A DNA stretch of 64,000 bases from Apostichopus japonicus (lineage: Eukaryota; Echinodermata; Holothuroidea; Aspidochirotida; Stichopodidae). Under the pieces are notes generated by a model that worked only from the letters and a program-made list of their open reading frames with translations, did no database searches and was not told the DNA's origin. The DNA lies in the NCBI RefSeq assembly GCF_037975245.1, contig NC_092582.1, positions 19,184,577-19,248,576 on the forward strand, written 5' to 3'. Below, piece after piece: positions 10,918 through 24,186 of the stretch; the stretch's first letter is position 1, and each line of letters starts with the position of its first letter. Both the position numbers and the translations under genes were made by a program.

Positions 10918-13900
10918 CTAGTTTGCAGTTTGCAGTCCCTCCAGATACTTGAAACGCCACTGGAAAGGCTCCCTTTCTGCCAGCAAACCGATCGGTGTAC
11001 AGACGGTATGTGACGTCAATGATATCAACAACACAGATATTCTGGAACGGAGAAGAAAAGGAGCTTAAATAGTTAGTTGGTCAAAATTTGAGTCTCATTT
11101 CAAAACGATGATTTCAAGACCAGGTTGACTGCATGGATAAAATTCACTTGTAAAAACCATACACACACACACGGTCTGACAGCTATAGTGTGACACACAT
11201 TTTAATGAAACATATGGAAAACAACTTCCTGGCTTGACTTAGACACACTGCAGACCACACCTTCCGTACCATGTACTGACAAATAAAGTTTACACACCAA
11301 TCACACTTCCTCCTAAAAGGAATAGTTGACCCTCTCCTTCCTAACTATCCCTCCCAACTCTCCGCCCAGGGCCTGTCCTCCAAGTTCCCTCTGTGGGCAG
11401 CATGGATCCCTCTGTGGACATGGCAAACTCTGTAAACATGGATCCCTCTGTGGACATGGCACACTCTGTAAACATAGATCCTTCTGTGGACATGATACAC
11501 TCTGTGAACATGGATCCCTCTGTGGACATGGTACACTCTGTGAACATGGATCCCTCTGTGGACATGGATCCTTCTGTGGACATGGCACACTCTGTGAACA
11601 TGGATCCCTCTGTGGACATGGTACACACTGTAAACATGGATCCTTCTGTGGACATGGTACACTCTGTGAACATGGATCCCTCTGTGGACATGGTTCCCTC
11701 TGTGGACATGGTTCCCTCTGTGGACATGGATCCCTCTGTGGACATGGTTCCCTCTGTGGACATGGATCCCTCTGTGTTTCATGACTGACGTTTCAGGCAA
11801 ACTGTCACCTAATTACTTCCCTTTCATAGGCCCTATACTCTCATCATCCCAAGCAAATGAGATTATAAATATCAATTCAATTTTTGTCATGTTGTGTGCA
11901 TTAATTTTATAAATCTGACTTACATTATTTATAAGAAAGTTAACAAGGAATACTAACTGGTAAATTATAAAAACAAAATTGGAAAGAGCAAATAAATATA
12001 TTATATTGCCCCTTATTATAGTGTGTACATACTGGATAGCTCAGTCGGTAGAGCACATAACCTATGATTCGGAGGTTACAGTTTCGAATCCTGTTCTAGC
12101 CATGCTTCTGTTTGAGGCTATATTGTTTATAAAATCTACTATGTTGGATTGCCGTTTGATTCCATTCAATTAACTTTAAACATTTTCCTTCATTACAAAC
12201 TACATCTCTTAATTACAAACACTTTCCGGTTATGGTGCACGCACCTGAGTCGGACCGCAGGTTTAAATACTGGTAAACTGCACATGTATTAAATCCGTAT
12301 GTGAATCATGTGAAACCTGTATGTATAAGTCTAACTTAGAAACCACGCGACCTACCCGCTGGTTAGTGCCTCCTGGCGAAAAAACCCAATTACAGTTCTT
12401 ATCAATAAGGCGCATAGGAGTGGATTTATATGGTAACGCTCCCTCGCGTTGGTTTTGGTAAATTTGTGGATGTTAGGATATCAACTCATGACACTTTTTT
12501 AAAATATATTTCTATCCCTGTATGTAAACGGTAGCTAGCTTTACTAGTCAGCGTTTTATCTGTAGACAATGAAGAAATAAGTTGACAGTGTGGACATTTC
12601 TAACTCACTCATTGCGTGTGATATCTACTGTATTACAAAAGAGTGTCTACACGACAAATCATTTAGAATCAAATGGGATGAGTATAATTAAACCCTGATG
12701 CAAATAAAATGTAGGCCAATTGAATGTAAGGTGCAACCTTGTTTTGAATAATATTCGACTTAAAAGTAGTTTCAAAACCGCGAGTCAACCAGTTGCCTTA
12801 AACAGTTAAAAGATTTTGCAGGTCTCACGGATTTTCACCTGCGATACCCCTGAGTTGGACAATTTTTAATTTTTTAATTTTGAAAGTTTTTCATTCCTCA
12901 GAAAAAGTCGACACAGGGACGCCAATTTACCTTGCTCACCAAGGGACGCCGATCTTTAATACAAAAAGGTTAACGATATCGTCAGTCTTCCAAACCGGGA
13001 AGTTAATTCAACCAACCTTTCATGCTTGATCTTGAAGACGGTACTAAGTTTGTCTGTTACTTTCTTGATAAACTCCTTATTCGCCTTAGCAACCAGAAAT
13101 TCTTCCGCGTTGTATATTTGGACAACCACGCATTCTTCATGAATGTCTGTCCCTAGACTGATTCGTTGGTCTGGGTAAACTGACAATACCACTCCCTGAT
13201 GGAAAGTTTAAAAAATACACACAGGTTAGATAGAATAATACTAGTTGTCACAAATCACTAAGATAAGTTGCGTGGTAATATTTAAAGATGACTTTATAGG
13301 CCAAATTTTGATATATCATAGCCGGAGAGAAAAAGGAACAATTTTTGTTCCCCATACCTTTTCAAGATATTTAATGTTTTTTAAATATGTTAAATCTCTG
13401 GAATGCATCTTTAAAGCTAAATTAATAATGACTTCGGAGGCTTTCCCGCAATTCCAATAAGTAAATCAAAAAATGTTCGTTAATATTCATATGAAGAACA
13501 GAGCACATTGAATGGTTGATATCCAACGCACTATGTCCTTGACAAATCTGTAATACATCTTTTAACATGTCATCTAGGGAACTGACATAATGTACTGTGT
13601 GTTAGACTACGTAGTCCAGCCGCTTTTATTGATGAAGTACAGATGTTAAAGAAGGTCATTTCTAAAAAATTAAAAGTGGTATAAAAGTACAATCGAGAAT
13701 GACAGAATGCAAAAATGAAATAATGTATACCCCCATCACTTAATTTCATCCTTTCCTCATCTCAGTCTCTCGTGGAATTCCCGTTCACGTTATTCACATA
13801 AGGGAATTATAATTTAAAAATAGCATTATATAAAGCCTCTTCGAACATAAGGTATCAATTTATTCATGTTCACTCGCAGTAACAAACAGTCAGTGGCTAG

Positions 13901-14222
13901 CCAGTACTTTTTCCTTCCTTCCAACCCTACTTCCCATTTTAACATATACCTTTCGAGGTGTACCACGCCATATATTCCTCTGATTTAATATCGTAACTTG
14001 GTGGACACAAAACTAACTGTACCACTGCAAGGAAAAATCATCCATACAAAGTCGATATCTATTACAGGATGTTGTAAATACTAGCCTTTGTATAGAAACT
14101 CAGAGAGAACTCACCCTTGGTTCTTTTCCAAGCAAACCACAGAAAAAGTCTGTAACGTCGGGATGAAATTTCTCTGGGATTCGTCCATTGGGTAGGTTGG
14201 TATAAATTTCGATGCACGGCAT
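10918..14222 (-). CDS. MIF / D-dopachrome tautomerase family protein
   Basis: Exon 1 is 14115-14222 (36 codons, donor AGG|GTGAGT). Exon 2 is 13017-13195 (phase 0 in, phase 2 out). A candidate exon 3 is 10918-11041 and ends in TAG. Exon 1 reads [20 protein letters not shown] and ends GLLGKEPR, so Pro follows Met as the family's catalytic Pro1 requires, and the GK lysine is kept. Human MIF also has 36 residues in its first exon and the same intron phases. Exon 2 has [14 protein letters not shown], matching the MIF PDQ segment, and ends FKIKHER, matching RISPDR. The MIF CXXC is CVVV here, and the SIG motif is absent. Exon 3 ([14 protein letters not shown]...) fits phase and the final strand position but is divergent and long, giving about 136 residues instead of about 115-120. 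Exons 1-2 are secure; exon 3 is tentative. Confidence 0.75.
11406..11776. repeat. 18-bp minisatellite, about 20.6 copies
   Basis: Units of atccctctgtggacatgg alternate with variants such as cacactctgtgaacatgg and ttccctctgtggacatgg. The first and last atccctctgtg are 360 bp apart, which is 20 x 18. Because the unit length is a multiple of three, several frames on both strands stay open by chance. It lies in intron 2 of the MIF-like gene and is not coding. Confidence 0.95.
12030..12101 (+). tRNA. tRNA-like sequence: tRNA pseudogene or tRNA-derived SINE head
   Basis: The box A region reads TAGCTCAGTCGGTAGAGC, a near-perfect D arm. The box B region reads GTTTCGAATCC. The acceptor stem pairs at five of seven positions (tactgga/tctagcc). 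The anticodon stem (cataa/ttcgg) is broken and U33 is not preserved. A functional tRNA is therefore unlikely; a decayed tRNA or SINE head fits better. It lies in intron 2 of the MIF-like gene. Confidence 0.55.
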
Positions 14223-15341
14223 GATGCGTAGCTGTACCTGACAGGGCAATTTCATAGGCTAAATTATATACGTTTATATACATCATTTTACTAGATACTT
14301 CGTACCCGGAGTTGAGCACATTGTTTTCAATCTTTCATACTTTTAGTTTGAATTATTATGGTGGTCACGCATAGTAATCAGTTAGAGAGAATTGTGATGA
14401 AAGACAAAAATTCAATTACCTCAGTCTGCAATGATGGCTTATGAGAATGACTCCGTATATATTCTGGCAAATTTCAAACTGCATTCAGCTGTATATAACG
14501 AAAAGTGTTAGCCGAAACCTACATATGCCTACTATCGTTAACTTTGTTCAACTCAATATACACGAAAGTCAGGTGTTTATGGCCGTATGGAGTTACTTTT
14601 GTTTGTTTTAATTTTATGAAATATCAAACGGATCTTTTTATTAGCTTGATATTAATGATTAAGCTGGAAATGCAAAGACGTGAAATGTGAATTTCTACTG
14701 GTATAACATGACATGATATACATGTTAATCAATATGCCCAACCACGGAAACGTCTTTCTATATCTAAAAGCATATGGTATATATTTACAGACGATACGTA
14801 TACTATATGTATTTTAACGTAGTCTGGGGGAATCATTGTGTATAACATACGTTTTCACACGATGTTGGATATTATGTTGTGCATAGGCAGATTGGGGAAG
14901 GTGGGATTTCGGCCGAGCGTGTATGGGTTGTGGTTGGGGAACATGGAGGGTTGTCTCGGTAGAGGTATCAATTGTGCAAGTTTTCCAACTTTTGGGTAAG
15001 GCGGCAGGTTAATACGAAGACAAGATCTTAGAGGAGGAGGAGGTGGGTAGCCTGGCGCTTACTAAACTGCGTGATTGTATGTTTGCTGATCAAATGGTGA
15101 GATAAATACAGTTTGCCAAAGAGGAACTGTGGTTTGTATAAAGCTTAAGAGAAAAAGACAATTTACAATGATTGTTGCTGTATTATTTTGGAGACACTGT
15201 GTGGAATGAAAATATCAACATGTAACTTGAAACGGATCAGTTTTGTACGTAGCGTATAATATAGGGGTGGGCACGAAAAAGACTGTCTTACGGTACACAG
15301 TAACATTTTGAACCCAATCCGCGGGAATCCAAGTACTAGGA

Positions 15342-15428
<87 letters not shown>

Positions 15429-16472
15429 GTATATGTATATATATATATCTTTATAGCTTTTCCTGTGACGATAGTGGAACTGTCCCATTATACGACAAAT
15501 AAATATCAGAATGTCGACATTCACGTTGTTCGTATACGTTACACGTTGAAATTATAATCTATTACAGGTATATAGGCCCCATATAATACTATATGGCTCC
15601 TAGGCCACGTATTAAATGGTTTTATATATATTCCACCACCCCATCCCCTCAGCCTCCAACTCCGGAGCTGCACTTCTATCCACGGTAATATAGGCTACAG
15701 GGAGGGGCAAGCCAAAGCATGCCACTGGACGGCTCCTGGGACTCGAAGTTTGTGTGTTATATTGAGCCTCATCCATAATATCTAAAGTGGGTTTCTAGAA
15801 ATGTCGAAACCTTCACTCCAAGAGGATATTTGAAAGCATCACAGATCTAGAGTCATGCATTTCCTTTGTAAATCAATGCTATAGACTGGACCATCATATG
15901 TGTATAGAGTAGCCACTTCGTATAGGTTGCAGCAAAATACTGAGGGAGAGCCATAGTTTTGTCTGCATTAAAAATCGGGTACCGACCATAAAATTAGCTA
16001 GTAGTTCAATGTTACTCTGTAAGCCATATTTGAATAGGTGCGTTAAAGCAGATATCTGGTTATGTAAACTTCTTCTGTCCTCACGCGAATACACTTTCAG
16101 ACATTTGAATTACAATTTCAGATCGAGCCGATATGAAATTTCGATTCCGATATCTCAAATATCTAATGATATCAAATTCCAAGTACAGATATCGAACTCA
16201 GATTTTGATATCTCAACTCGATTTCTGATATCTAAATTAAAGATATTTAAAGTTCCGGATTGATAAAAGTTAAAGAATATCTATGCGCGCGCATGAAAGT
16301 TCAAGAAATAAAGTAACGTGAATACCGTATAACGTGTGTGCTGAATGCGCGCACTGCACGTAACGCGCGCAGTGGATTTAGATCAAACATTGTTTACTCT
16401 TACACGCGCAAACGTATAGTGAAGATTAGTTAATCAGACAATCATCGGCTCAGAAGAACGGTTTAAAGGCAA
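14223..16472. other. intergenic stretch with a (TA)n run and a GATATC-rich block
   Basis: No exon was recognised. It contains a (TA)n microsatellite, a cluster of gatatc words at 16130-16260, and a gcgcgc-rich stretch at 16285-16410 just upstream of the gene starting at 16473, probably part of its promoter. Confidence 0.45.
15344..15450. repeat. (TA)n / (GTAT)n microsatellite
   Basis: About 70 bp of ta repeats are followed by gtatgtatgtatgta and more ta. Confidence 0.95.
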
Positions 16473-18591
16473 ATGAGCGATTATATTGAATTTGATGAGG
16501 AAGGTGTTTTTCGATACCTGATGACTAACTTCGACGTGGATGAAGAAGACAACAGAGCTGGAGGGGCAGCAGTGGTATTCTCGTCATACGGAACAGCAGG
16601 ACAAGACAGAGACTTCCGTCCGAGAGTTGCCCGTAGATTATCACATGTCCTACCAGATGATATGACGATATTGCATCAGCTTTACAATGCATGTCTAGCG
16701 GTTATTTACAAGAGACGACAACGGGCGGCTGTTTTTATCGCTCATTTTATCAAACATTCTGGTTATGCGGTAAAACAATTCTCATTTCGAGGTGTGTTTA
16801 GTAATTTCATAATCATTGCGATTTCGTAGTTCACGGTTGCTCTGGTGATTTAGCATAGCCAGGGTCGTAGCGACTTGCGGGAGGGGGAGCTATAGGGAAG
16901 TGGGCCAACCAATGATATATACCAAATGGCTAACTCCCTTACTGACACAAAGCTCTTACATGAGATGAGAATTGTTTTAGTCAAACATACTTTCATGGAA
17001 GCTTCCAGGTGATTGAGGATTGCTACTATATATTAGAAAATTAAACGGTGAAGTGAAGCCGTTTCATAATAGCAGTAAAATGCTTGTTCAAATTGGATGA
17101 TGGTCGACAATCTCTAAGGGTGTGTGTCTGGGGACGGTGGGGGGGGGGGGGTAGAGAAGAAGAGAAACTGATACTTTATACATGTATAACATAAATATTA
17201 ATGTTAGCACATATTACTTTATATGCCCATTTTGAATGGAGGATAAATTGTGGATAAGTTTATGATTGCTAAAATTGATCATTTTATTGGAGGTGCATGT
17301 TTGTGCATGTTCAACGCCGGGGGGGGGGGGGAGGGGGGGGGGGTCGATGAGGTCTATCCTGTGAGAAACTTAGTCATAGGGTAGGTTTTAATTTTTTTGA
17401 TTTCCAGAAGATCTGCAAGAACTCGTTTTGCAAGCGGTCATGGAAGTCGCCGCTAGGAAGGAATCGTTTAACTTGTTAACCAGAGAGCTTGTGTTACAGA
17501 CGTGTTTGGAATACCCAATGTTTACACATGCTCAACGAAAACGGCTGATGGAGAGACTAGCCACAATGTGCGGGGAAGCCATCTGGTCGAGTTCAGACAG
17601 TAATAACTTTTATATATATTTTTTTTCACTTTTGTTTACGTTCCGTATGGGTAGTACAGTACCAGTAACTATACAACACGGAATCAAATAACACGTATTT
17701 ATTTTAAACGACGATATGTTTAAGTTAGCAGGCAAACACAACGAACGTATTGCTTATATAAGCTGTATCTAGATCTGTGAACGGTGACTCACATTGTATC
17801 ACCAATGGCCAATCAGCAGGGGCGCTACCACCTTTTTGTACTAGGGGAAGGAAGTTAAGGCGTGCACGGTAGGGGTCAAAGAGGTGGGGGGAGGGGTGTC
17901 CCCTTCACTTGTGTCCACTTCACGGATCGAATCCAACAATTCATTATTACTACATTGTTACCCTTCGTTCGGTAGAAAAACAAAATATGGGAATTCTGTT
18001 AGGGTGACCTTCTGACCTTTCGACTGAATATATAAACTGAGATATACTAGGAAGCATTTTGAAGGGCATCGACAACATCTGGAAAATAAACTTGTTTGTT
18101 TGAGTCTCATATGTCATTAAAATAATCTGCTGCGGCAGTGCAGCCGTACATAGTTTAACGTCGACAGTTGCCATCTTGTTTCCCTGTAACCGAAACTAAT
18201 TATCACAATAGATGTGGTGTCCGTCCCCGACATTAGCCAATCGTATGTGTCTCTGTATTAATGTCATTTAAATCAAGTTACTACTCCAATGAGCCTTTGC
18301 CCGTGACTTCATTCCTTTCAAGGTTTCCTAAACTGGCCTGTGAAAAGCTTTGAGAATGATAAAACGTCATATGTTGCCTCGAAAAGTGATCTATTCACTT
18401 TTACACCGGAGGAGTGCACTGACGAAGAGCCGTCGCCCGATGGACATAAGGGTCAGACACATACAAAGGTCACCGGTAATCCACTAACAAGCAACGATGG
18501 TAATGAAGTCACATGTGATAAATCCCTAACATCCACTGATGAAATAGAGAAGCAATCAGTCACGGCACAGACCACTGATGACACCAGCTAG
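16473..18591 (+). CDS. three-exon protein of unknown function, about 249 residues
   Basis: Exon 1 is 16473-16761 (ATG, phase 1 out, donor CTG|GTTATG). Exon 2 is 17408-17599 (acceptor tttccag, donor GACA|GTAATA). Exon 3 is 18323-18591 (acceptor ttcaag, stop TAG). All phases agree. A second donor, GCG|GTAAAA, at 16769 is stronger but out of phase with exon 2. The protein starts MSDYIEFDEEGVFRYLMTNF. It has a helical middle (ILHQLYNACLAVIYKRRQRA; LVLQAVMEVAARKESFNLL; HAQRKRLMERLATMCGEAI) and a polar Ser/Thr/Asp/Glu-rich tail. I do not recognise the family. EEGVFRYL and VARRLSHVLPDDM loosely recall BAK-type BCL-2 proteins, but the spacing is off by one and no NWGR BH1 is present, so I do not call it that. 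AATAAA follows at 18907. Confidence 0.6.
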
Positions 18592-18906
18592 ACATCCCGG
18601 GTGCACGAGCAGTCAAGCAGTACGATTTCGAGACCCATCATAAAATGTATTGGTAGGACACGTTCTTAAAAGTGAGCTAAATTAACGGAGACTAAACGCA
18701 ATGTGGGGGAAGGAGTGAAAAGTGATCAGTCAAATGTTATGACTTTCGAATATTTCTGTAATGAGTGATTGTTGGATCTGTATGCCGCCCTCTTCATTGG
18801 ATAACGTCTGGGGTGGCCTGCGGACACGCTAACTCCCTCCCAATCCCGTCCCTTTAAGTTTAGGTCTTTCGTCATCAAATTAATGTTATTTTCATTTCTG
18901 AAGCTA

Positions 18907-18912
18907 AATAAA
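18907..18912 (+). terminator. candidate polyadenylation signal AATAAA
   Basis: AATAAA occurs 316 bp after the stop codon of the plus-strand gene, the usual place for a poly(A) signal. Not otherwise tested. Confidence 0.4.
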
Positions 18913-20752
18913 GAGTAAAGTTATACTTGCACCTTTTAAACCCTATATTTATATAGCTTGTTCCTATTGATCTTGTAACTGTGTCACAGTTTGATCTAGT
19001 AATGTCAACAAGAATTTAACATATCTTTGTTTTGTTATAGCCTACTTAGGGACCACATGACCTGTTGATAGTTTGATGAGGTCGTCTGTAAGAGAGTTTT
19101 AATAAAAAAAAAATAAAAAAAAAAAATAAAATAAAATAAATACTGTACAAGCAAATGGTATGTGAGATTATATTAGTTCTATGTAGTATACTGCTTTGCA
19201 TCTTAAACATGCATTCGAATGCATTTTAACAAAACGGTGGAACTTGGTTATCAAAAAGGTAGCCTGCATTTCGTCCACAAAGGAGCACTTCTTTTATAGC
19301 CTACTCTAATGGAAGTCCCGTGGAGCTTCTGTTAACGAATAAAGGGACATGTCTTATTTATGAAAAGAGCCACATTTTGGATTTCAAAGAAGGTGGGAGG
19401 TACCCCCACCCGCCCCACTTACCCAACCCCCACCCCCAAAATGGTCTACTTTCCATTTACGAAAATAACACTTTATAACAAAATAAAAAGAGGGTACTAT
19501 TTTTTAGGATAAGGATCACTTTCCAGGATTTGTCCCCACAAAATTAGAAGACCTTGCATCCCCTCCCTAACCCCTCCCCCACCCCTACCCCCGTATTCCT
19601 TCAATTCAACATAAAAAATATTCAAAGTGGCTTCTCTTACAGTATTTGGCCATATTAAAGAAGGTATTAAAAAGTTTTCACATACGGTACGTGAAAATCA
19701 AGTGTGGCAAACAAGCTATAGGTTGCTGTAATGAGGGAGTGAAGGAAGGAGGGGTGAACTGGGAGGTAAATGACATGGGTTTGAATTGAGGGTAAAGAGT
19801 AAACATTCTGGGTAGAACAGCAGGACATAGATAACATGTTATCCCCTCCAGTCCACCCCCTTCACCCCAACCCACTTAACAAACATATAACATGGCTCAT
19901 AGAAAAGTATCCTCCCGTAAACAGTGAATGATAAATGAAAGAAAATACTGGTTCAGAATGTAAATTGGAAAAAGTCGTATCTATTCAATTGCATAGATTA
20001 ACACAAACGAAATGTTAAATACACTTTCTATTAAACATTGCTGTTAATTAATGCCTCTTTGGTCTCTCTTGAGATAGATGGTGGAATTAATGTAAAACAT
20101 AACTGCAGACATGATGCAAACATGAAGAAAGTATTAAGTACAGCAATCAGAGATATTCCACTGCAGCTCTCTAAAAAAAACCAAGATGACAATCATGAAA
20201 CTATTGTCATGATTAAACTAATTAGCCGACCTCGTTAACACCTGACTCTCAACACAGAGATCCGGGAATGTTACATTTCTAGGAGACTTTAGCAAGCATG
20301 GTCCTGAAGTAGTCGCACTCTGACCGCACTGCTCCTCTAACCGTCCCGCCCCCCTCCATCCGACTTCATATCTCGTAATATGCAACATGGAAGTCTTTCA
20401 TGGTCTAGGGATTACACCATTTAGTGTTCTATAGATGTTAAATTTCTTACACACATTTCTTCTACACAAATTAAATCTTGCTCTCATACTATATTTGATA
20501 TGCAGACCAAATTGATTCTATATTAATAAAATTTTAAATTCTACAATGATTAAATGAGGATTGCATATGAAGATACCAATATAACAGAATGAACTCCTTT
20601 TGAATATATAGAGAAGACCTTTGTTTATGAATCCACATTGAAAGGTACTATCATCTACACCAGTTCCTAGCATCAGTTCCAATGGGCCAACTGTTAAGTT
20701 CACCTGTATATTAAGGGCCAGATTGTTATAACTATGAAACTTTTGTTTCAAG

Positions 20753-20808
<56 letters not shown>

Positions 20809-22599
20809 TAACAAAATACTTGTTCTGTTCTTAGGCTACAATAACATAACAACATTAAATATGACATCTTCACTCAATGAAGCATACCACTATAATTATA
20901 TTGTGGGTACCCTTTCCTAATAACACTGAGGATTTGAGATTCATACCAATACAGTAGTCGTCAATATCAAACTGTAGAGGTGTCTTGAAAGTATGCAGCT
21001 TGCATCATTCTGTTCAACAAACCGCCCCACCCCCAATTTTTCCCCTTCTTTTACTCCAAATTCTAGAACACTATAAACAATTTGATGCCATGCTCAACAT
21101 CTGAGATACATGCAACCACACATTGTTACAACCTGTTAGAAGATTAAATAGCTAAAGGTGGTCATAGACTTGACCAGAAATATTATCTATGAAATAATAA
21201 AGAGGAAAGCCTTGAAGCCTTGGCAAAGGCTATCATATCAAATTTGCAAATTTTGAACATAGCCGATATATACAAATATTAGCTAGAATTGATGTTAGGA
21301 ATAATATTGAGTAGAAAGGTAGGAAATCCAGGATCATTGACTTGGACTGACCCAGTTTACTACGGTTGTGTATGGTTGTATAAACAGTACGTGTACTAAG
21401 ATCTACGGTGCATGTATGGAAATAATGGACGACTCAAATTGTGGAACACTTATTGATACTGGAATGAATATAGTAAATATTGATGTATTTATCACAATAA
21501 GAAAACACCACATGGTCTCACAAAGTTGGGTCTTCAAGCTTAAAGACTCTGTACTACTCTTTGAAGTTTATCAAATTCCTATTCTGACCCTTTCGAGTGA
21601 CTGCATGAACGTATGAAAACAACGTGAACAATCAAAGGACTTGTAGCAAACGAGAGAGTTTACATCGACGATACACTGCTAGTATAACTGGTAGTAGTGT
21701 TCTTGAAACTCTTGTTAATTTTTAGGAACTCTATAGGCAGAGTGTCGAGTTTTATTAAACTTCATACGAGCTATTCAACATGGTCATTCAAGTGAAATTT
21801 ATATAACTAATATAGGTATTTTAGTGAATAATAATTTCACATTGGAGAGCTATTTAACTTTTGAAATGAAAACAGCTTTTTTAGTTGTATCTGACACTTG
21901 TGGATAACAGTTAAGTCCCTCCCAACACAGTAGTTCCCCTAGCTTGAATGCAGTCAAGTTTTGTTTTCAGGTGTGATGGAAAATAGGTCAAAACATTTGG
22001 AAATTTTGCAATTTAGAGATTGTGCATGTGATCAGAATTGATGTGTGGAAAAAAACAAAAATGTCTGAGCAAGGAGGTGCTTAATAATTGAATGGAAAGT
22101 GTTACTTTACTCGGTAATTAAGTCACATTTGATGACAAAAGCAATCGGAGTGTTGTCATATCATCGAATTGCCAACTTCTCTTTAGCAGTGCTTTTGTAG
22201 CTTAAATTGAATCTTGGTGAACAACTACAGAAAGTTAATGTCAAATGGAAAAATAGTACTTTTAAAACAAAACATCATCAACACACAAACATGAAGGAAA
22301 TATCTGCATAATTGTCATAAATAAAATGAATTCAAAGAACAGATGAACTCTCTTTATCTTCAGCTGCAAATGAGAGAGGCTATTTTTGATATCAGAGAAA
22401 AGCTTCATATCATGAAGAAGCAACATACAGTAGTAAATAAAGTAATAAAGATGATCTACTTAGTACAAGGTTATATATAACTGTTCAACAGACCTCTTAT
22501 GACAATACTACCATTTTACATTACCAGTTTAAATAACGGTGTTACTACATGGTGCTGTAAAAATCTGACTTATGGAAACCTTTAATAAACTTTCATCAT
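18913..22599. other. intergenic stretch, no gene seen
   Basis: AT-rich, with an A-rich run near 19105-19140, C/G homopolymer patches near 19390-19440 and 19560-19590, and an A(n)(TA)n tract at about 20753-20806. Short open frames here show no family similarity or splice pattern that I can see. Confidence 0.4.
20753..20806. repeat. A(n)(TA)n microsatellite
   Basis: A poly-a tract runs directly into about 35 bp of ta repeats. This could be the tail of a retroposon, but no body is recognisable. Confidence 0.85.
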
Positions 22600-24186
22600 C
22601 CTAGCGGTTCATAAACAGCTAAGATTCAGCTAATGCTATTGCATGCTGTTGTACATGAATTTATATTGAACCAAAGAATACCTCAGCTTCATTCCACTGG
22701 CTCAGCAAATGTGGAGGTTAAACTATTTGCTGTTGCATGCTGTTGAAATTAAGTGAACTAATATTGAGCTATATGGAACCTCAGCAGACCTCTTGGTTCA
22801 TTGCTGTGGCTCAGCAAATGTGGAGGTTAAACTATTTGCTGCTGCATGGTGTTGAAATTAAATTAACTAATTTTGAACTACATGGAACCTCAGCAGACCT
22901 CTTGCTTCATTCCACTGACTCAACAAGTGTGGAGGTTAAACTATTGCTGTTGCAAGGTGTTGAAATTAAATGAACTATTATTGAATAACATGGAACCTCA
23001 GCAGACCTCTTGGTTCATTGCTGTGGCTCAGCAAATGTGGAGGTTAAACTATTTGCTGTTGCATGCTGTTGAAATTAAGTGAACTAATATTGAGCTATAT
23101 GGAACCTCAGCAGACCTCTTGGTTCATTGCTGTGGCTCAGCAAATGTGGAGGTTAAACTATTTGCTGTTGCATGGTGATGAAATTAAATGAACTTATATT
23201 GAACTACATGGAACCTCAGCAGACCTCTTGCTTTATTCCACTTGCTCAACAAATGTGGAGGTTAAACTATTTGCTGTTGCATGCTGTTGAAATTATGTGA
23301 ACTAATATTGAGCTATATGGAACCTCAGCAGACCTCTTGGTTCATTGCTGTGGCTCAGCAAATGTGGAGGTTAAACTATTTGCTGTTGCATGGTGATGAA
23401 ATTAAATGAACTTATATTGAACTACATGGAACCTCAGCAGACCTCTTGCTTTATTCCACTTGCTCAACAAATGTGGAGGTTAAACTATTGCTGTTGCAAG
23501 GTGTTGAAATTAAGTGAACTAATATTGAGCTATATGGAACCTCAGTAGACCTCTTGTTTCGAATGTGGTACAGCAAATGTGGAGGTTAAACTATTTGCTG
23601 TTGCATGGTGATGAAATTAAATTAACTAATATTGAACTACATGGAACCTCAGCAGACATCTTGCTTCATTCCGCTGGCTCAACAAGTGTGAAGGTTTAAC
23701 TATTGCTCTTGCAAGGTGTTGAATTTAAATGAACTTATATTGAACTACATGGAACCTCAGCAGACCTCTTGTTTCGAATGTGGTACAGCAAATGTGGAGG
23801 TTAAACTATTTGCTGTTGCATGGTGATGAAATTAAATTAACTAATATTGAACTACATGGAACCTCAGCAGACCTCTTGCTTTATTCCACTTGCTCAACAA
23901 ATGTGGAGGTTAAATGATTGCTGTTGCAAGGTGTTGAATTTAAATGAACAAATATTGAATAACATGGAACCTCAGCAGACCTCTTGTTTCGATGCTGGTT
24001 AAACTACTTGCTGTTGCAAGGTGATGAAATTAAATGAACTAATATTGAGCTATATGAAACCTCAGCATACCTCTTGTTTGATTCCACTGGCTCAGCAAAT
24101 GTGGAGGTTCAACTATTACTGTTGGAAGGTGTTGTAAATCAACTTATACTAAACTAATTGAACTCTGAGCAGACCTCTTGTATTGC
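22600..24186. repeat. 109-bp satellite, about 14 copies
   Basis: The landmark atggaacctcagcagacctc recurs at 22773, 22882, 22990, 23099, 23208 and 23317, spacing 108-109 bp, and onward to about 24180. Units share gcaaatgtggaggttaaact and tgctgttgca. Edge copies are degenerate. The array ends about 490 bp beyond the HSD17B7 stop codon. Confidence 0.95.

Noticed and set aside
11326-11800. Long overlapping open frames in an 18-bp repeat
   Set aside because: They arise because the repeat unit is divisible by three and has no stops. No start context, splice sites or codon bias favours any frame, and the region is inside a MIF-like intron.
22600-24186. CRISPR-like regular repeat
   Set aside because: Whole units repeat with no unique spacers, and the genome is plainly eukaryotic. 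The same applies to the 53-bp array at 2496.
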